Assembly (NCBI RefSeq): GCF_020055635.1
Contig: NZ_JAIPUT010000045.1
Span: 1-36,459, forward strand
Length of the DNA: 36,459 nucleotides
Source of the DNA: Marivita sp.
GTDB taxonomy: Bacteria > Pseudomonadota > Alphaproteobacteria > Rhodobacterales > Rhodobacteraceae
Direction of reading: 5' to 3'
Below the pieces are notes generated by a model. That model was not told the origin of the DNA and did not search any database. It saw only the letters and a program-made list of their open reading frames with translations. Numbering within the stretch: position 1 is the stretch's first letter; each line of letters starts with the position of its first letter. A program made the position numbers and the translations under genes. This document shows positions 1-9,632 of this stretch, piece by piece.

Positions 1-540
1 GAGACGACCGAGCCGACGGTGGTTATGTTCACCCAGTCGAAGCCGGGTCTGGCGGACAGCCCGGCGGCGAAGACGGGTCTCAAGATCATCTCGATCGAGG
101 ATGTGCGCTGGGGGCGGCGCGACATCAAGACGGTGCAACTGCTTTATCCGTCGATGGGCAAGATGATGGCCAAGAAGGCCGGCGCGGATGATGCCTGGAT
201 GGTGCAGGATGGCGCGGTGACCGAGGGCACCAGTAACAACGCCTATATCATCATGGGCAACACCATTGTGACCCGCGCCTTGTCGAATGACATCCTGCAC
301 GGGATCACCCGCGCCGCCGTGTTGCGGTTCGCCAAAGAGGCGCAGATGCAGGTCGAAGAGCGCAATTTCACCATCGACGAGGCCAAGACGGCGGATGAGG
401 CCTTCATCACCTCGGCGTCGTCCTTTGTCATGCCGGTGGTCGAGATCGACGGGGTAGCCTTGGGCGATGGCACACCCGGCGCGCGCACGGCGCGGCTGCG
501 CGAGATTTACATCGACGAAAGCCGCAAGGCCGCGATCTGA
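1..540 (+). CDS. Class IV aminotransferase (D-amino-acid aminotransferase-like), 3' end only
   Basis: The gene enters from the left edge in frame 1 and ends at TGA 538-540, so about 180 C-terminal residues are visible. These carry the class IV PLP aminotransferase hallmarks: the run QDGAVTEGTSNNAYII, in which the Glu is the usual PLP-ring contact and the SN pair follows, and near the C-terminus SASSFVMPVVEIDG, the usual phosphate and specificity segment before a Gly-rich turn. The family transfers amino groups between D-amino acids or branched-chain amino acids and 2-oxo acids. The wording is closer to the D-amino-acid type than to IlvE, but the catalytic Lys lies outside the window. The next gene starts 3 bases after the stop, which suggests co-transcription. 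Confidence 0.85.
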   Translation, partial: ETTEPTVVMFTQSKPGLADSPAAKTGLKIISIEDVRWGRRDIKTVQLLYPSMGKMMAKKAGADDAWMVQDGAVTEGTSNNAYIIMGNTIVTRALSNDILHGITRAAVLRFAKEAQMQVEERNFTIDEAKTADEAFITSASSFVMPVVEIDGVALGDGTPGARTARLREIYIDESRKAAI

Positions 541-543
541 TCC

Positions 544-1743
544 ATGGCTTCAACGCCGGAGCGGGACAGCTATGATGTCGTGATCGTCGGCGGGGCGATC
601 ATGGGGTCGTCCGTGGCGTGGTTCCTGACCGACATGGGCTTTGATGGACGGATCCTGGTCGTGGACCGGGACATGAGTTTCGAGCGGTCGGCGACGGCGA
701 CCTCGACCTCGTGCATCCGGCAGCAGTTCTCGACCGAGCTGAACGTGCGGATCAGCCAGTTCGGAGCGGATTTCATCACCGGTCTGCGCACTTTCATGGG
801 CGGCGACACGCGCGTGCCGCAACTGGACATCCGCAATTTCGGCTATCTCTACCTGGCGGATACGCCGGCCTTTGCCGAGGACCTGCGGGCGCGGGCGGCG
901 GTGCAGGTGGCGGCGGGCGCCGCGACGCGTTTGCTGACACGGGACCAGATCGCCGAGGCCTATCCGTTCTATGCGCTGGACGACATCCTTCTGGCGTCGA
1001 TCAACACGGCAGGCGAGGGGTATTTCGACAGCATGGCGGTCTTCGACTGGCTGCGGCGGACGGCGCAGGAGCGCGGGGTCGTCTATGTCGAGAACGAGGT
1101 CGTCGGCATGGATGTGGCGGAGGGACGCGTGCGGTCGGTTCGTTTGGCGACGGGCGAGCGGATCACCTGCGGACAGGTGATCAATGCCGCCGGGCCGCGC
1201 GCCGGGCATGTGGCGCGCATGGCGGGCATCGATCTGCCGGTGGAGCCGCGCAAGCGCTATTCCTGGGTGTTCAAGGCGGCTCAGCCACTGGACCGCGACT
1301 TGCCGCTGACGATTGATCCCTCGGGCCTGCATGTGCGCGAAAACGGCGGCGGCACCTATCAGGCCGGGGGGCATTTCGGCGTGGATCCGGCGGTGGATTT
1401 CGACGATTTCGAGATGGATCACGGTCTGTGGGAGGCCGAGGTCTGGCCGCTATTGGCGGCGCGTATCCCGCAGTTCGAGGCGATCAGGCTGACCCATGGC
1501 TGGGTCGGGCATTACGAGATGAACACCTTTGATCACAACGCGGTTTTGGGGCCGCATCCCGGGATCGGCAATGTCCTGTTCATCAACGGGTTTTCCGGCC
1601 ACGGGTTGCAGCAGGCCCCGGCGATGGGGCGCGGTCTGGCCGAGTGGCTGTGCTTTGGCGCGTACCGGACGCTTGACCTGAGCGGGTTTCATTTCGACCG
1701 ACTTTCCAGTGGGTCGCCGCAGGTCGAAAAGGCGGTGATCTAG
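544..1743 (+). CDS. FAD-dependent oxidoreductase, DAO family
   Basis: This 399-residue protein opens with a Rossmann dinucleotide-binding segment, YDVVIVGG followed by AIMGSS (residues 10-23), and an acidic end to the second strand (VVDRD). The C-terminus has a second FAD motif around FINGFSGHGLQQAPAMG. This layout is that of the DAO superfamily (sarcosine, dimethylglycine or D-amino-acid oxidases and dehydrogenases, FOXRED1-like), which oxidise secondary or primary amines. It follows the aminotransferase with a 3-base gap, so the two may act in one amine or D-amino-acid pathway; that is inference. The stop overlaps the 3' end of the convergent P450 gene by 4 bases. Confidence 0.85.
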   Translation: MASTPERDSYDVVIVGGAIMGSSVAWFLTDMGFDGRILVVDRDMSFERSATATSTSCIRQQFSTELNVRISQFGADFITGLRTFMGGDTRVPQLDIRNFGYLYLADTPAFAEDLRARAAVQVAAGAATRLLTRDQIAEAYPFYALDDILLASINTAGEGYFDSMAVFDWLRRTAQERGVVYVENEVVGMDVAEGRVRSVRLATGERITCGQVINAAGPRAGHVARMAGIDLPVEPRKRYSWVFKAAQPLDRDLPLTIDPSGLHVRENGGGTYQAGGHFGVDPAVDFDDFEMDHGLWEAEVWPLLAARIPQFEAIRLTHGWVGHYEMNTFDHNAVLGPHPGIGNVLFINGFSGHGLQQAPAMGRGLAEWLCFGAYRTLDLSGFHFDRLSSGSPQVEKAVI

Positions 1744-3122
1744 AGCGGCTCTGCTTCCAGCCAGACGCCGCCTTCGGGGCGCAAGGTGATGATCATCACC
1801 GGATCGGGATCGACGCCCTTAACGGATTTGAAACGGAATCGCCCTAGCAGGGTGGCAAGGATGATCACCGCTTCCTGCAAGGCAAAGCTGGCACCGATGC
1901 AGATGCGGGGGCCATCCCCAAAGGGCAGATAGGCGTAACGGTCGGGCTTTGCGCCATGGGCCCAGCGGTCGGGGTCGAACTGGTCGGGGTCGTGCCAGAG
2001 CAGGTGGGATCGGTGCAGCGCATAGATCGGGATGATCACGGTGTCGCCGGGATGGATCTGCGTGCCGCACAGCGTGTCTTGGGCAAGCGCCGTGCGCGAC
2101 ACGATGGCGGCAGGCGGATAGAGGCGCAGCGCCTCGTCGATGATCTGCCGGATATATGGCAGGCGGGACAGGTCGTCGGCGGTGGCGGCGCGGCCCTGGA
2201 GGGCGGATTGCACCTCGGTTCGGGCGCGCTCCTGCACGTCGGGATCGAAGGCGCACAGGTACAGCGACCAGGCCAGCGTGAGGGCCGTGGTCTCGTGCCC
2301 GGCGACGATAAAGGTAAGAAGGTTGTCGCGGATCTCCCCGGTGGTCATGCGACGGCCGGTTTTCGGGTCTTCACCCTCGAGCAGCAGGTCGAGCAGGTCT
2401 GGAACATCCTGCGATCCCTGCGCCTGTCTTGCGTCGATCACACGGTCGGCGGCGGCCTTCATGTCGCCCATGCCGTTGGTGGCAAGATTGCGACCGGGGC
2501 GGGGAATCCAGTCGGGGGCTCCCAGCACGTCCAGGAGCGACACCTTGCCGGCATCGGCGATGTAAAGGTCGATGGCCCGATGTACGGCGGCGCGGTCGAA
2601 CCCGGTATCGCCGGAAAAGGTGACGTCCGAGATCACGTCGAAGGTGGTGGTGATCATCTCGTCCAGCAGGTTCACGGCCCGGTTGCCCGCCTGTGCGATC
2701 CGGTCTGCGGACCGTGTTGCGGCGCGGGTCATCACCGGGCCAAGTGCCGCCACGTTCCGGTGCGAAAACGCCGGCGCGGCGGTGCGGCGTTGCCAGCGCC
2801 AGTGCTTGCCCTCGGCAATGAACAGCGAGTCGCCGATGGCCGGGCGCAGCAGGTTCTTGGTGACGATGGATTTCGGATAGGTGTCGACATTTTCCAGGAG
2901 CACATGTCGGATCGCCGTCGGGTCCGTCACCATGTGCCAGCGCGTTCCGGTGCGGCCTGACACGATGGGTTGCCGGGTCGAGATGTCCGGGATGATGGTC
3001 AGCAGGTTCTGCCGCGACGCCTGCCAGCTTTGCAGCACGTTCAACGGCTTGCGTACCAGGGCCGCCCTGACGGGCAGGGGGGCGGCGTTTTCCGGTGGAG
3101 GGGCGTCGATCTCTGTCAGCAT
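1740..3122 (-). CDS. Cytochrome P450
   Basis: A full-length 460-residue P450. Visible are the C-helix W108..R112 that contacts the haem propionates, the I-helix oxygen-activation motif AGHETTA (274-280), the K-helix ExxR (E330-R333) and the Cys-ligand loop [10 protein letters not shown] with the haem-thiolate C408. There is no signal peptide or N-terminal anchor, so it is probably a soluble, class I bacterial enzyme needing a ferredoxin and reductase, none of which is encoded nearby. The substrate cannot be told from sequence. It converges on the oxidoreductase gene with a 4-base 3' overlap and is divergent from the lipoprotein gene, with 128 bases between the starts. Confidence 0.95.
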   Translation of the reverse strand: MLTEIDAPPPENAAPLPVRAALVRKPLNVLQSWQASRQNLLTIIPDISTRQPIVSGRTGTRWHMVTDPTAIRHVLLENVDTYPKSIVTKNLLRPAIGDSLFIAEGKHWRWQRRTAAPAFSHRNVAALGPVMTRAATRSADRIAQAGNRAVNLLDEMITTTFDVISDVTFSGDTGFDRAAVHRAIDLYIADAGKVSLLDVLGAPDWIPRPGRNLATNGMGDMKAAADRVIDARQAQGSQDVPDLLDLLLEGEDPKTGRRMTTGEIRDNLLTFIVAGHETTALTLAWSLYLCAFDPDVQERARTEVQSALQGRAATADDLSRLPYIRQIIDEALRLYPPAAIVSRTALAQDTLCGTQIHPGDTVIIPIYALHRSHLLWHDPDQFDPDRWAHGAKPDRYAYLPFGDGPRICIGASFALQEAVIILATLLGRFRFKSVKGVDPDPVMIITLRPEGGVWLEAEPL

Positions 3123-3193
3123 GAACGCGGTGCCTGGCTTGCATCTTCAACCGAAACATAGTGCCTGCGCGGCTCGGAGCCAGAGCGGTCGCG

Positions 3194-3222
3194 TTGCGCC
3201 TTGTGAGGGGCTGCGATAGAGA
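3194..3222 (+). promoter_or_regulatory. Predicted sigma70 promoter of the lipoprotein gene
   Basis: A -35 box TTGCGC (3194-3199), a 17-base spacer and a -10 box TAGAGA (3217-3222) lie 28 bases before the ATG at 3251. The -10 box lacks a final T, like other housekeeping promoters in this window. Confidence 0.5.
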
Positions 3223-3250
3223 GGGGCAACGGAAACCGCCGGGGGACGCA

Positions 3251-3895
3251 ATGCGCCGCTTTTTCGCTGCTTTGACACTGCTTGCCGGACTGGCCGCCTG
3301 CGCCAGCCCGACCCGCGATCTCGAGGGTCCGACGGACCCGCTGGGCGATTTCAAGATGGGCCATATCGGCGTGGTGGCGCCCAATCTGCAAAAGCTTCTG
3401 GTTTCGCGCGATGTGCCGAACGAGGAATGGATCGAGGTCATGACCGAGGCGCTCGATGCGCGGTTCCGTCGGTTCGAGGGCGACAGGTTCTACCATCTGG
3501 GCGTCAGCATCGAGGCCTATTCCCTGCCGCCCCCCATCGTGCCGGGCAAATCGGCGGTGGCGCTGAACGTCACGCTCTGGGACGATGCGGCGCAGGCCAA
3601 GATGAACGTGGAGCCGAAGCCGATCCAGGTGATCAAGGTGTTCGAATCCCGCATCTCCAGTGACCGCGATGAACGGTTGCAGAGCCTTGCCGAAGAGGCC
3701 GCCCGCCAGGTCGAGGTCTGGCTGCGCGAGATGCAGGAGACCGAGGGCTGGTTCACCCGAGCCGTGCCGGAAGACCTGCCCGCCGAGCCGGATGCGACGG
3801 CCGCACCCCTGGTGCCCGATGCCGGTGTCACGGTGCCTCCCGAGGTGGTGGCGCTGACCGCGTCCGCAGCCGCTTCGGCACCAGCGGCGCAATAG
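3251..3895 (+). CDS. Putative lipoprotein of unknown function
   Basis: The protein has 214 residues from ATG 3251. This start is chosen because it gives a textbook lipoprotein signal, [17 protein letters not shown], with the lipobox LAAC at 14-17; upstream in-frame codons would bury it. The mature part is acidic and ends in an Ala/Pro/Val-rich tail of about 45 residues. I recognise no catalytic motif. The central part (residues 35-140) looks like a compact alpha/beta domain with a conserved-looking WDDA segment. It sits directly upstream of tuf, where other bacteria have fusA, so it is not part of a str-type operon. Lipid attachment is supported by sequence; the function is unknown. Confidence 0.8.
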   Translation: MRRFFAALTLLAGLAACASPTRDLEGPTDPLGDFKMGHIGVVAPNLQKLLVSRDVPNEEWIEVMTEALDARFRRFEGDRFYHLGVSIEAYSLPPPIVPGKSAVALNVTLWDDAAQAKMNVEPKPIQVIKVFESRISSDRDERLQSLAEEAARQVEVWLREMQETEGWFTRAVPEDLPAEPDATAAPLVPDAGVTVPPEVVALTASAAASAPAAQ

Positions 3896-3951
3896 AAAAA
3901 CCACATCACGCGCGCTTTGCCGGGCGTGGCCGCGGCAGGGTGTGTTTGGGC

Positions 3952-3980
3952 TTGATTTTCCCCGGTTCGCCGCATAAACG
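3952..3980 (+). promoter_or_regulatory. Predicted tuf promoter
   Basis: TTGATT (3952-3957), a 17-base spacer and TAAACG (3975-3980) would start transcription near 3987, giving a 5' leader of about 50 bases before tuf. The separate promoter fits the absence of fusA, rpsG and rpsL upstream. Confidence 0.5.
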
Positions 3981-4036
3981 GCGCGCGATGAAAACCGGGT
4001 CGGGTGGACCCCCCAAACCACGAGGCGTCTGAAGAG

Positions 4037-5212
<1,176 letters not shown>

Positions 5213-5233
5213 GCGTCGGAAATTCAAATTGCG

Positions 5234-5256
5234 CGGGACGGTGTCATGCCGTCCCG
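5234..5256 (+). terminator. Hairpin between tuf and rpsJ (attenuator or weak terminator)
   Basis: CGGGACGG (5234-5241) pairs perfectly with CCGTCCCG (5249-5256) across a 7-base loop, 22 bases after the tuf stop. The following bases (TATTCGG) are not a good T-run, so it is more likely an attenuator or an mRNA 3' stabiliser than a full terminator. Confidence 0.5.
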
Positions 5257-5330
5257 TATTCGGTTCGATGAAGGGGCAGGGTGGTCCTGGTTCTTCCTCT
5301 CAACCGCAACGCCAATGAAGGCTAAGACCA

Positions 5331-5639
5331 ATGCAAAGCCAGAATATTCGCATTCGGCTCAAGGCGTTTGACTACCGCGTGCTCGATGCGTCGACACAGG
5401 AAATCGTCAACACAGCCAAGCGGACCGGCGCGCAAGTGCGTGGCCCGATCCCGCTGCCGAACAAGATCGAGAAGTTCACCGTTCTGCGTGGCCCCCACGT
5501 GAACAAGAAGTCGCGCGACCAGTTCGAGATCCGGACGCACAAGCGTCTGCTCGACATCGTCGATCCGACTCCACAGACCGTGGACGCTCTGATGAAACTC
5601 GACCTCGCCGCCGGCGTGGATGTCGAGATCAAGGTGTAA
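5331..5639 (+). CDS. rpsJ: 30S ribosomal protein S10
   Basis: A 102-residue S10 of normal length, with the family run [10 protein letters not shown] at the N-terminus and [10 protein letters not shown] in the middle. S10 sits in the 30S head and also takes part in transcription antitermination with NusB. It opens the S10 block 118 bases after tuf; the spacer holds a hairpin but no convincing promoter, so read-through from tuf is likely. rplC follows after 12 bases. Confidence 0.99.
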   Translation: MQSQNIRIRLKAFDYRVLDASTQEIVNTAKRTGAQVRGPIPLPNKIEKFTVLRGPHVNKKSRDQFEIRTHKRLLDIVDPTPQTVDALMKLDLAAGVDVEIKV

Positions 5640-5651
5640 GGAGAGTATCCC

Positions 5652-6494
5652 ATGATGCGCTCTGGTATCATCGCTAAGAAAGTCGGCATGACCCGGCTTT
5701 TCATGGAAGACGGAAAGCAGGTTCCCGTGACCGTCCTCCAACTCGACAAGCTTCAGGTCGTCGCTCAGCGTACGCCTGACTTGCATGGTTATTCGGCTGT
5801 TCAGCTGGGCACCGGTTCGATCAAGGCAAAGCGCGTATCCAAGGCGATGCGTGGGCACTTTGCTGCGGCGAACGTGGAACCCAAGCGGAAGGTCGCGGAA
5901 TTCCGCGTCGCACCCGAGAACCTGATCAACGTGGGTGAAGAGATCACCGCTGACCATTACTTCGAAGGTCAGTTCGTGGATGTCTCGGGCACCTCGATCG
6001 GTAAGGGCTTTGCCGGTGCCATGAAGCGGCACAACTTCGGCGGTCTCCGGGCGTCGCACGGTGTGTCGATTTCGCACCGTTCGCACGGTTCCACCGGTCA
6101 GTGTCAGGATCCGGGCAAGGTCTTCAAAGGCAAGAAGATGGCCGGTCACATGGGCGCCGTGAAGGTGACCACGCAGAACCTCCAGGTCGTGAAGACGGAC
6201 GCGGAACGCGGCATCATCATGATCAAGGGCGCCGTTCCCGGTGCCAAGGGTGGCTGGGTGACCGTCAAGGACGCCATGAAGAAGCCGACGCCGGAAAACA
6301 TCATCCTGCCCGCCGGTCTGCGGTCGGCTGGTGAAGAAGCCAAGCGTCTGGCCGAAGAAGCCGCAGCCCAGGCTGCTGCCGAGGAAGCCGCAGCAGCAGA
6401 AGCCGCAGCAGCCGAGGCCGCCGCAGCCGAAGAAGCTGCCCTGAAAGAGGCCGAGGAAGAAATTCAGGCCGAGAAGAAGGAAGGCGACGAATGA
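5652..6494 (+). CDS. rplC: 50S ribosomal protein L3 with Ala/Glu-rich C-terminal tail
   Basis: L3 lies near the peptidyl-transferase centre and initiates 50S assembly. Residues 1 to about 220 are a normal bacterial L3 ([13 protein letters not shown] start; conserved [25 protein letters not shown] segment in two parts). After [14 protein letters not shown] there is an extra tail of about 50 residues made of Glu/Ala runs ([20 protein letters not shown] type) ending EKKEGDE. Two tandem ATGs are possible; 5652 is preferred because AAGGAG (5638-5643) sits 8 bases upstream. The stop overlaps the rplD start in an ATGA. Confidence 0.97.
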   Translation: MMRSGIIAKKVGMTRLFMEDGKQVPVTVLQLDKLQVVAQRTPDLHGYSAVQLGTGSIKAKRVSKAMRGHFAAANVEPKRKVAEFRVAPENLINVGEEITADHYFEGQFVDVSGTSIGKGFAGAMKRHNFGGLRASHGVSISHRSHGSTGQCQDPGKVFKGKKMAGHMGAVKVTTQNLQVVKTDAERGIIMIKGAVPGAKGGWVTVKDAMKKPTPENIILPAGLRSAGEEAKRLAEEAAAQAAAEEAAAAEAAAAEAAAAEEAALKEAEEEIQAEKKEGDE

Positions 6495-7108
6495 AACTCG
6501 ACGTGATCAAACTGGACGGCGGCAAAGCCGGGTCGGTCGAGCTGACGGACGAGATCTTTGCTCTCGATCCGCGCGCCGATATTCTGCACCGTGTGGTCCG
6601 CTGGCAGCGCAACAAGGCGATGCAGGGCACTCACAAGGTGAAAACCCGGTCCGAAGTCAGCTACTCGACCAAGAAGATCTATCGCCAGAAGGGCACCGGC
6701 GGCGCACGCCACGGCGCGCGGTCGGCTCCGATCTTCCGCAAGGGTGGTATCTACAAGGGTCCGACGCCGCGCGATCATGGGCATGATCTGCCCAAGAAGG
6801 TGCGCAAGCTGGGCCTGATGCATGCCCTGTCCGCCAAGGTCAAGGACGGCTCGCTTGTCATCATCGAGAACATCGAGTCCGATGGCAAGACGGCGTCGCT
6901 GGCCAAGCAGGTCCGTGACCTGGGCTGGAAGCGCGCGCTGATCATCGACGGGGCAGAGGTGAACGAAAACTTTGCCCGCGCCGCAGCCAACATCGAAGGT
7001 CTCGATGTCCTGCCGTCGATGGGGGCAAACGTCTATGACATCCTCAAGCGTGACACGCTCGTGCTCACGAAGGCGGGTGTCGAAGCACTGGAGGCTCGGT
7101 TGAAATGA
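6491..7108 (+). CDS. rplD: 50S ribosomal protein L4
   Basis: The 205-residue L4 has the conserved loop around [22 protein letters not shown] (split as [11 protein letters not shown] and [11 protein letters not shown]), which reaches the exit tunnel. In E. coli L4 is the autogenous repressor of the S10 operon; whether that holds here is unknown. It is coupled to both neighbours: its ATG overlaps the rplC stop and its TGA overlaps the rplW start (ATGA in both cases). Confidence 0.99.
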   Translation: MKLDVIKLDGGKAGSVELTDEIFALDPRADILHRVVRWQRNKAMQGTHKVKTRSEVSYSTKKIYRQKGTGGARHGARSAPIFRKGGIYKGPTPRDHGHDLPKKVRKLGLMHALSAKVKDGSLVIIENIESDGKTASLAKQVRDLGWKRALIIDGAEVNENFARAAANIEGLDVLPSMGANVYDILKRDTLVLTKAGVEALEARLK

Positions 7109-7401
7109 GCGCGAAAGCTGAACATTACGATGTGATCCGCAAGCCGATCATCACCGAAAAGAGCACCATGGCGTCCGAGAATGGCGCGGTGGTCTTCGAA
7201 GTGGCGATCGACGCCAACAAGCCGCAGATCAAGGAGGCCGTCGAGGCTCTGTTTGGTGTGTCGGTCAAGGCGGTCAACACGACGATCACCAAGGGCAAGA
7301 CCAAGCGCTTCCGCGGCCAGATGGGCCGTCGGAAAGACGTGAAGAAAGCCTATGTGACACTTGCCGAAGGCAACACGATCGACGTGACCACGGGTCTGTG
7401 A
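7105..7401 (+). CDS. rplW: 50S ribosomal protein L23
   Basis: A 98-residue L23 of normal length with the N-terminal [10 protein letters not shown] and the [20 protein letters not shown] basic segment. L23 forms the tunnel-exit docking site for trigger factor and SRP. It is the last gene of the first transcription block: a strong intrinsic terminator begins 35 bases after its stop, whereas rplB normally follows directly. Confidence 0.99.
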   Translation: MSAKAEHYDVIRKPIITEKSTMASENGAVVFEVAIDANKPQIKEAVEALFGVSVKAVNTTITKGKTKRFRGQMGRRKDVKKAYVTLAEGNTIDVTTGL

Positions 7402-7436
7402 TCGGTTCGGGCTGAGGCCCGGCCTGTGAGAATGAC

Positions 7437-7470
7437 AAAGCCCCTCGCCAGTGATGGCGGGGGGCTTTCT
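7437..7470 (+). terminator. Intrinsic terminator after rplW
   Basis: A 14-pair stem (7437-7450 with 7455-7468, one G.T pair) closes a GTGA loop and is followed by TTTCT. It would end transcription of tuf/rpsJ-rplC-rplD-rplW before rplB. On the opposite strand the same stem ends in AAAG/CTTT and may also stop the convergent protease gene. Confidence 0.8.
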
Positions 7471-7582
7471 CGTCGGGCACCGCGATCTGACTCCCCAACA
7501 GGTTTCGAAAAATAGTGGAAACCACATGTCTCGGACGCGGTCGTTGCCGCGTTCAGGCACGGCTGTTGCGGAAATGTTGCGC

Positions 7583-8200
7583 CTAGCTGATATAGAGAAC
7601 CTCGACAATGAGGCCGTTGCCGCCATATCGACCGTTGTTGGCACATTCCACCAAGCGTCCGCCAGCCGGGTCCAAGAGCACGATTTGGCCGCTGCTAGTC
7701 TTGCGTGCAGCGACGATGGCATGTCCGCCGCGCCGTTCCCATGCGCCGGCTGGATTCTGGACGAACCATCCAACGCCGACAATAGCAGGCTTTGTCGGAG
7801 CCAGGTTTGCGAATTTCACGGGCATCAGGCCGCCGGTATTCACCACCCGGTTCACTGCGAACCCTTCCTGCATCAGCATGCTGGCAATATGGTCCCCACC
7901 GATGCCGGTCGAGGCGAAGGTGTTCGCGAACGCATGATGGCCCGCGTCATACTGAGTGTGGTCGAATGTCTGGGGAGCCGGAGCCGGACCCGGATCGGCA
8001 TAAGGCGTGCGCCACGTTCCGCCGGCCACTGCATTGTTGTAAGTCCGCCACGCCAAGTTCCATTCGCCTTCGTCGAAAGTCATTTGTCGCGCCATGCCAC
8101 GGGCCATCCAGATGGACGCGACCGCGCAGGAATTCGCCTGTCGTTGCGCCCATACATTGAATTCATGGCCGTCGCTGTCGGTTTGAACTGTCAGGGTCAA
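7583..8200 (-). CDS. Papain-like cysteine protease (C39/C70-like fold), lone gene inside the S10 cluster
   Basis: A 205-residue protein on the strand opposite to the ribosomal genes. The papain-type catalytic set is readable: Q21 before NSCAVAS with the nucleophile C25, GGHAIVAA with H160, and LLDPAGG with D177. This pattern is typical of papain-like families such as AvrRpt2/C70 and C39-like peptidases. No signal peptide, membrane segment or prodomain is seen. The start is the TTG at 8198-8200, because GGAGGG sits 5 bases upstream; the nearby ATG leads to a stop after two codons. Possible roles include a delivered effector or an intracellular processing enzyme, but nothing nearby decides this. 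Confidence 0.75.
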   Translation of the reverse strand: MTLTVQTDSDGHEFNVWAQRQANSCAVASIWMARGMARQMTFDEGEWNLAWRTYNNAVAGGTWRTPYADPGPAPAPQTFDHTQYDAGHHAFANTFASTGIGGDHIASMLMQEGFAVNRVVNTGGLMPVKFANLAPTKPAIVGVGWFVQNPAGAWERRGGHAIVAARKTSSGQIVLLDPAGGRLVECANNGRYGGNGLIVEVLYIS

Positions 8201-8334
8201 AGCATCCCTCCTCTAATAAATTTGGTTAAACAATTGTGCCGTGCCGCAATTATATCGTACTTTCCGACCTTCTTGGATCAATTTATGGACTGGTCTGGTT
8301 CAAGCCCGCGCCGGACAACGCTCGGGAATATGGG

Positions 8335-8363
8335 TTGACCGGGCCACAAGCATTGCCTAGTAA
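8335..8363 (+). promoter_or_regulatory. Promoter-like pair just upstream of a terminator
   Basis: TTGACC (8335-8340), a 17-base spacer and TAGTAA (8358-8363). A transcript would begin near 8370 and meet the 8377 terminator at once, giving an RNA of only about 40 bases unless read-through occurs. Confidence 0.4.
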
Positions 8364-8376
8364 CCCCCAACCGCGC

Positions 8377-8412
8377 AGCCCCGGATTCGTCCGGGGCTTC
8401 GTTGTTGTTCTA
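8377..8412 (+). terminator. Intrinsic terminator upstream of rplB
   Basis: AGCCCCGGA (8377-8385) pairs perfectly with TCCGGGGCT (8390-8398) over a stable TTCG loop, followed by the T-rich run TCGTTGTTGTTCT. It points along the plus strand although no plus-strand gene lies between it and the rplW terminator. Confidence 0.75.
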
Positions 8413-8438
8413 ATCGGGGACCTTCGGGGCCCTATACC
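8410..8438 (+). promoter_or_regulatory. Candidate rplB promoter
   Basis: CTAATC (8410-8415), a 17-base spacer and TATACC (8433-8438) start just beyond the terminator tail. The -35 box is weak, but the -10 box resembles the TATACG boxes before rpmC and rplO. It would give a leader of about 60 bases holding two hairpins. Confidence 0.35.
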
Positions 8439-8440
8439 AA

Positions 8441-8480
8441 GGCTCGCAAGAGCCCAAACATAGCGGGGCAAAAGCCTCGC
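8441..8480 (+). promoter_or_regulatory. Two tandem hairpins in the rplB 5' leader
   Basis: GGCTC-GCAA-GAGCC (8441-8454) is followed by a 7-pair stem GCGGGGC/GCCTCGC with an AAAA loop (8463-8480, one G.T pair). The second ends 24 bases before the rplB ATG. Such paired stems could form a ribosomal-protein binding site, but no known leader class is recognised. Confidence 0.5.
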
Positions 8481-8504
8481 ATCTGCTAACGGAAGACAGA
8501 AAGC

Positions 8505-9347
8505 ATGGCACTCAAGTCGTATAAGCCGACGACGCCGGGCCAGCGCGGGCTGGTGCTGATCGACCGTTCGGAGCTGTGGAAAGGCCGTCCGGTCAAATCC
8601 CTTACTGAGGGTTTGACCAAATCGGGTGGCCGGAACAACACCGGACGTATCACATCCCGTCGTCGCGGTGGTGGGGCGAAACGCCTTTACCGTATCGTTG
8701 ATTTCAAGCGGAGCAAGTATGACGTGGGCGCGACCGTCGCGCGCATCGAATACGACCCCAACCGCACCGCCTTCATCGCGCTCGTTCAGTATGACGATGG
8801 CGAACAGGCCTATATCCTCGCGCCCCAGCGCCTCGCCATCGGCGATCGCGTTGTCGCCTCGGCCAAGGCCGACGTGAAGCCGGGCAACGCGATGCCGTTC
8901 TCGGGCATGCCCATCGGGACAATTGTTCACAACATCGAACTGAAGCCCGGCAAGGGTGGCCAGATCGCACGTGCCGCCGGCACCTACGCCCAGTTCGTGG
9001 GCCGCGATGGTGGCTACGCGCAGATCCGTCTGAGCTCGGGCGAATTGCGCCTGGTCCGTCAGGAATGCATGGCGACCGTCGGTGCCGTGTCGAACCCCGA
9101 CAACAGCAACCAGAACTACGGCAAAGCGGGCCGCATGCGCCACAAGGGCATCCGTCCGTCCGTCCGTGGTGTCGTTATGAACCCGATCGACCACCCGCAC
9201 GGCGGTGGTGAAGGCCGGACCTCTGGCGGTCGTCACCCGGTGACACCGTGGGGCAAGCCGACCAAGGGCAAGCGCACTCGCAACAAAAACAAGGCGTCGC
9301 AGAAGCTGATCATCCGCTCGCGTCACGCCAAGAAGAAGGGGCGGTAA
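8505..9347 (+). CDS. rplB: 50S ribosomal protein L2
   Basis: The 280-residue L2 has the conserved [19 protein letters not shown] region near the peptidyl-transferase centre (seen here at about 221-239) and a basic C-terminal tail, [10 protein letters not shown]. The ATG at 8505 has GGAAGA 9 bases upstream. It opens the second transcription block, after a terminator and an inverted protease gene; rpsS follows after 3 bases. Confidence 0.99.
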   Translation: MALKSYKPTTPGQRGLVLIDRSELWKGRPVKSLTEGLTKSGGRNNTGRITSRRRGGGAKRLYRIVDFKRSKYDVGATVARIEYDPNRTAFIALVQYDDGEQAYILAPQRLAIGDRVVASAKADVKPGNAMPFSGMPIGTIVHNIELKPGKGGQIARAAGTYAQFVGRDGGYAQIRLSSGELRLVRQECMATVGAVSNPDNSNQNYGKAGRMRHKGIRPSVRGVVMNPIDHPHGGGEGRTSGGRHPVTPWGKPTKGKRTRNKNKASQKLIIRSRHAKKKGR

Positions 9348-9350
9348 ACC

Positions 9351-9629
9351 ATGTCGCGCTCTGTATGGAAGGGCCCGTTCGTCGACGCCTATGTCTTGAA
9401 AAAGGCAGAAGCGACCCGCGAATCCGGCCGCAACGAAGTCATCAAGATCTGGTCGCGCCGCTCGACGATCCTGCCCCAGTTCGTGGGCCTGACGTTTGGC
9501 GTCTACAACGGCCAGAAGCATATCCCTGTGAACGTCAGCGAAGACATGATCGGTCAGAAGTTCGGTGAATATTCGCCGACCCGGACCTATTACGGTCATG
9601 CGGCTGACAAAAAAGCGAAGCGGAAGTAA
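9351..9629 (+). CDS. rpsS: 30S ribosomal protein S19
   Basis: A 92-residue S19 starting [12 protein letters not shown] and containing [19 protein letters not shown] and the C-terminal [21 protein letters not shown] (both slightly shortened from the family consensus only in side chains). S19 binds 16S rRNA in the 30S head next to S13. It lies 3 bases after rplB and 3 bases before rplV, as in standard S10 operons. Confidence 0.99.
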   Translation: MSRSVWKGPFVDAYVLKKAEATRESGRNEVIKIWSRRSTILPQFVGLTFGVYNGQKHIPVNVSEDMIGQKFGEYSPTRTYYGHAADKKAKRK

Positions 9630-9632
9630 GTC

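Larger units (their letters stand above)
8201..8504. other. Intergenic region before rplB: promoters, terminator and tandem leader hairpins
   Basis: This 304-base gap has no gene. Its left part (8211-8260) is AT-rich and holds the protease ribosome-binding site and a perfect TATAAT on the minus strand (8249-8254). To the right are a plus-strand promoter-like pair (8335-8363), a strong terminator (8377-8412), a weaker promoter-like pair (8410-8438) and two hairpins (8441-8454, 8463-8480) before the rplB ATG. Confidence 0.6.

Noticed and set aside
8290..8345. GGTTCAAGCCC resembling a tRNA T-loop
   Set aside because: No matching acceptor, D-arm or anticodon stem could be folded around it, and no CCA-type end is present.
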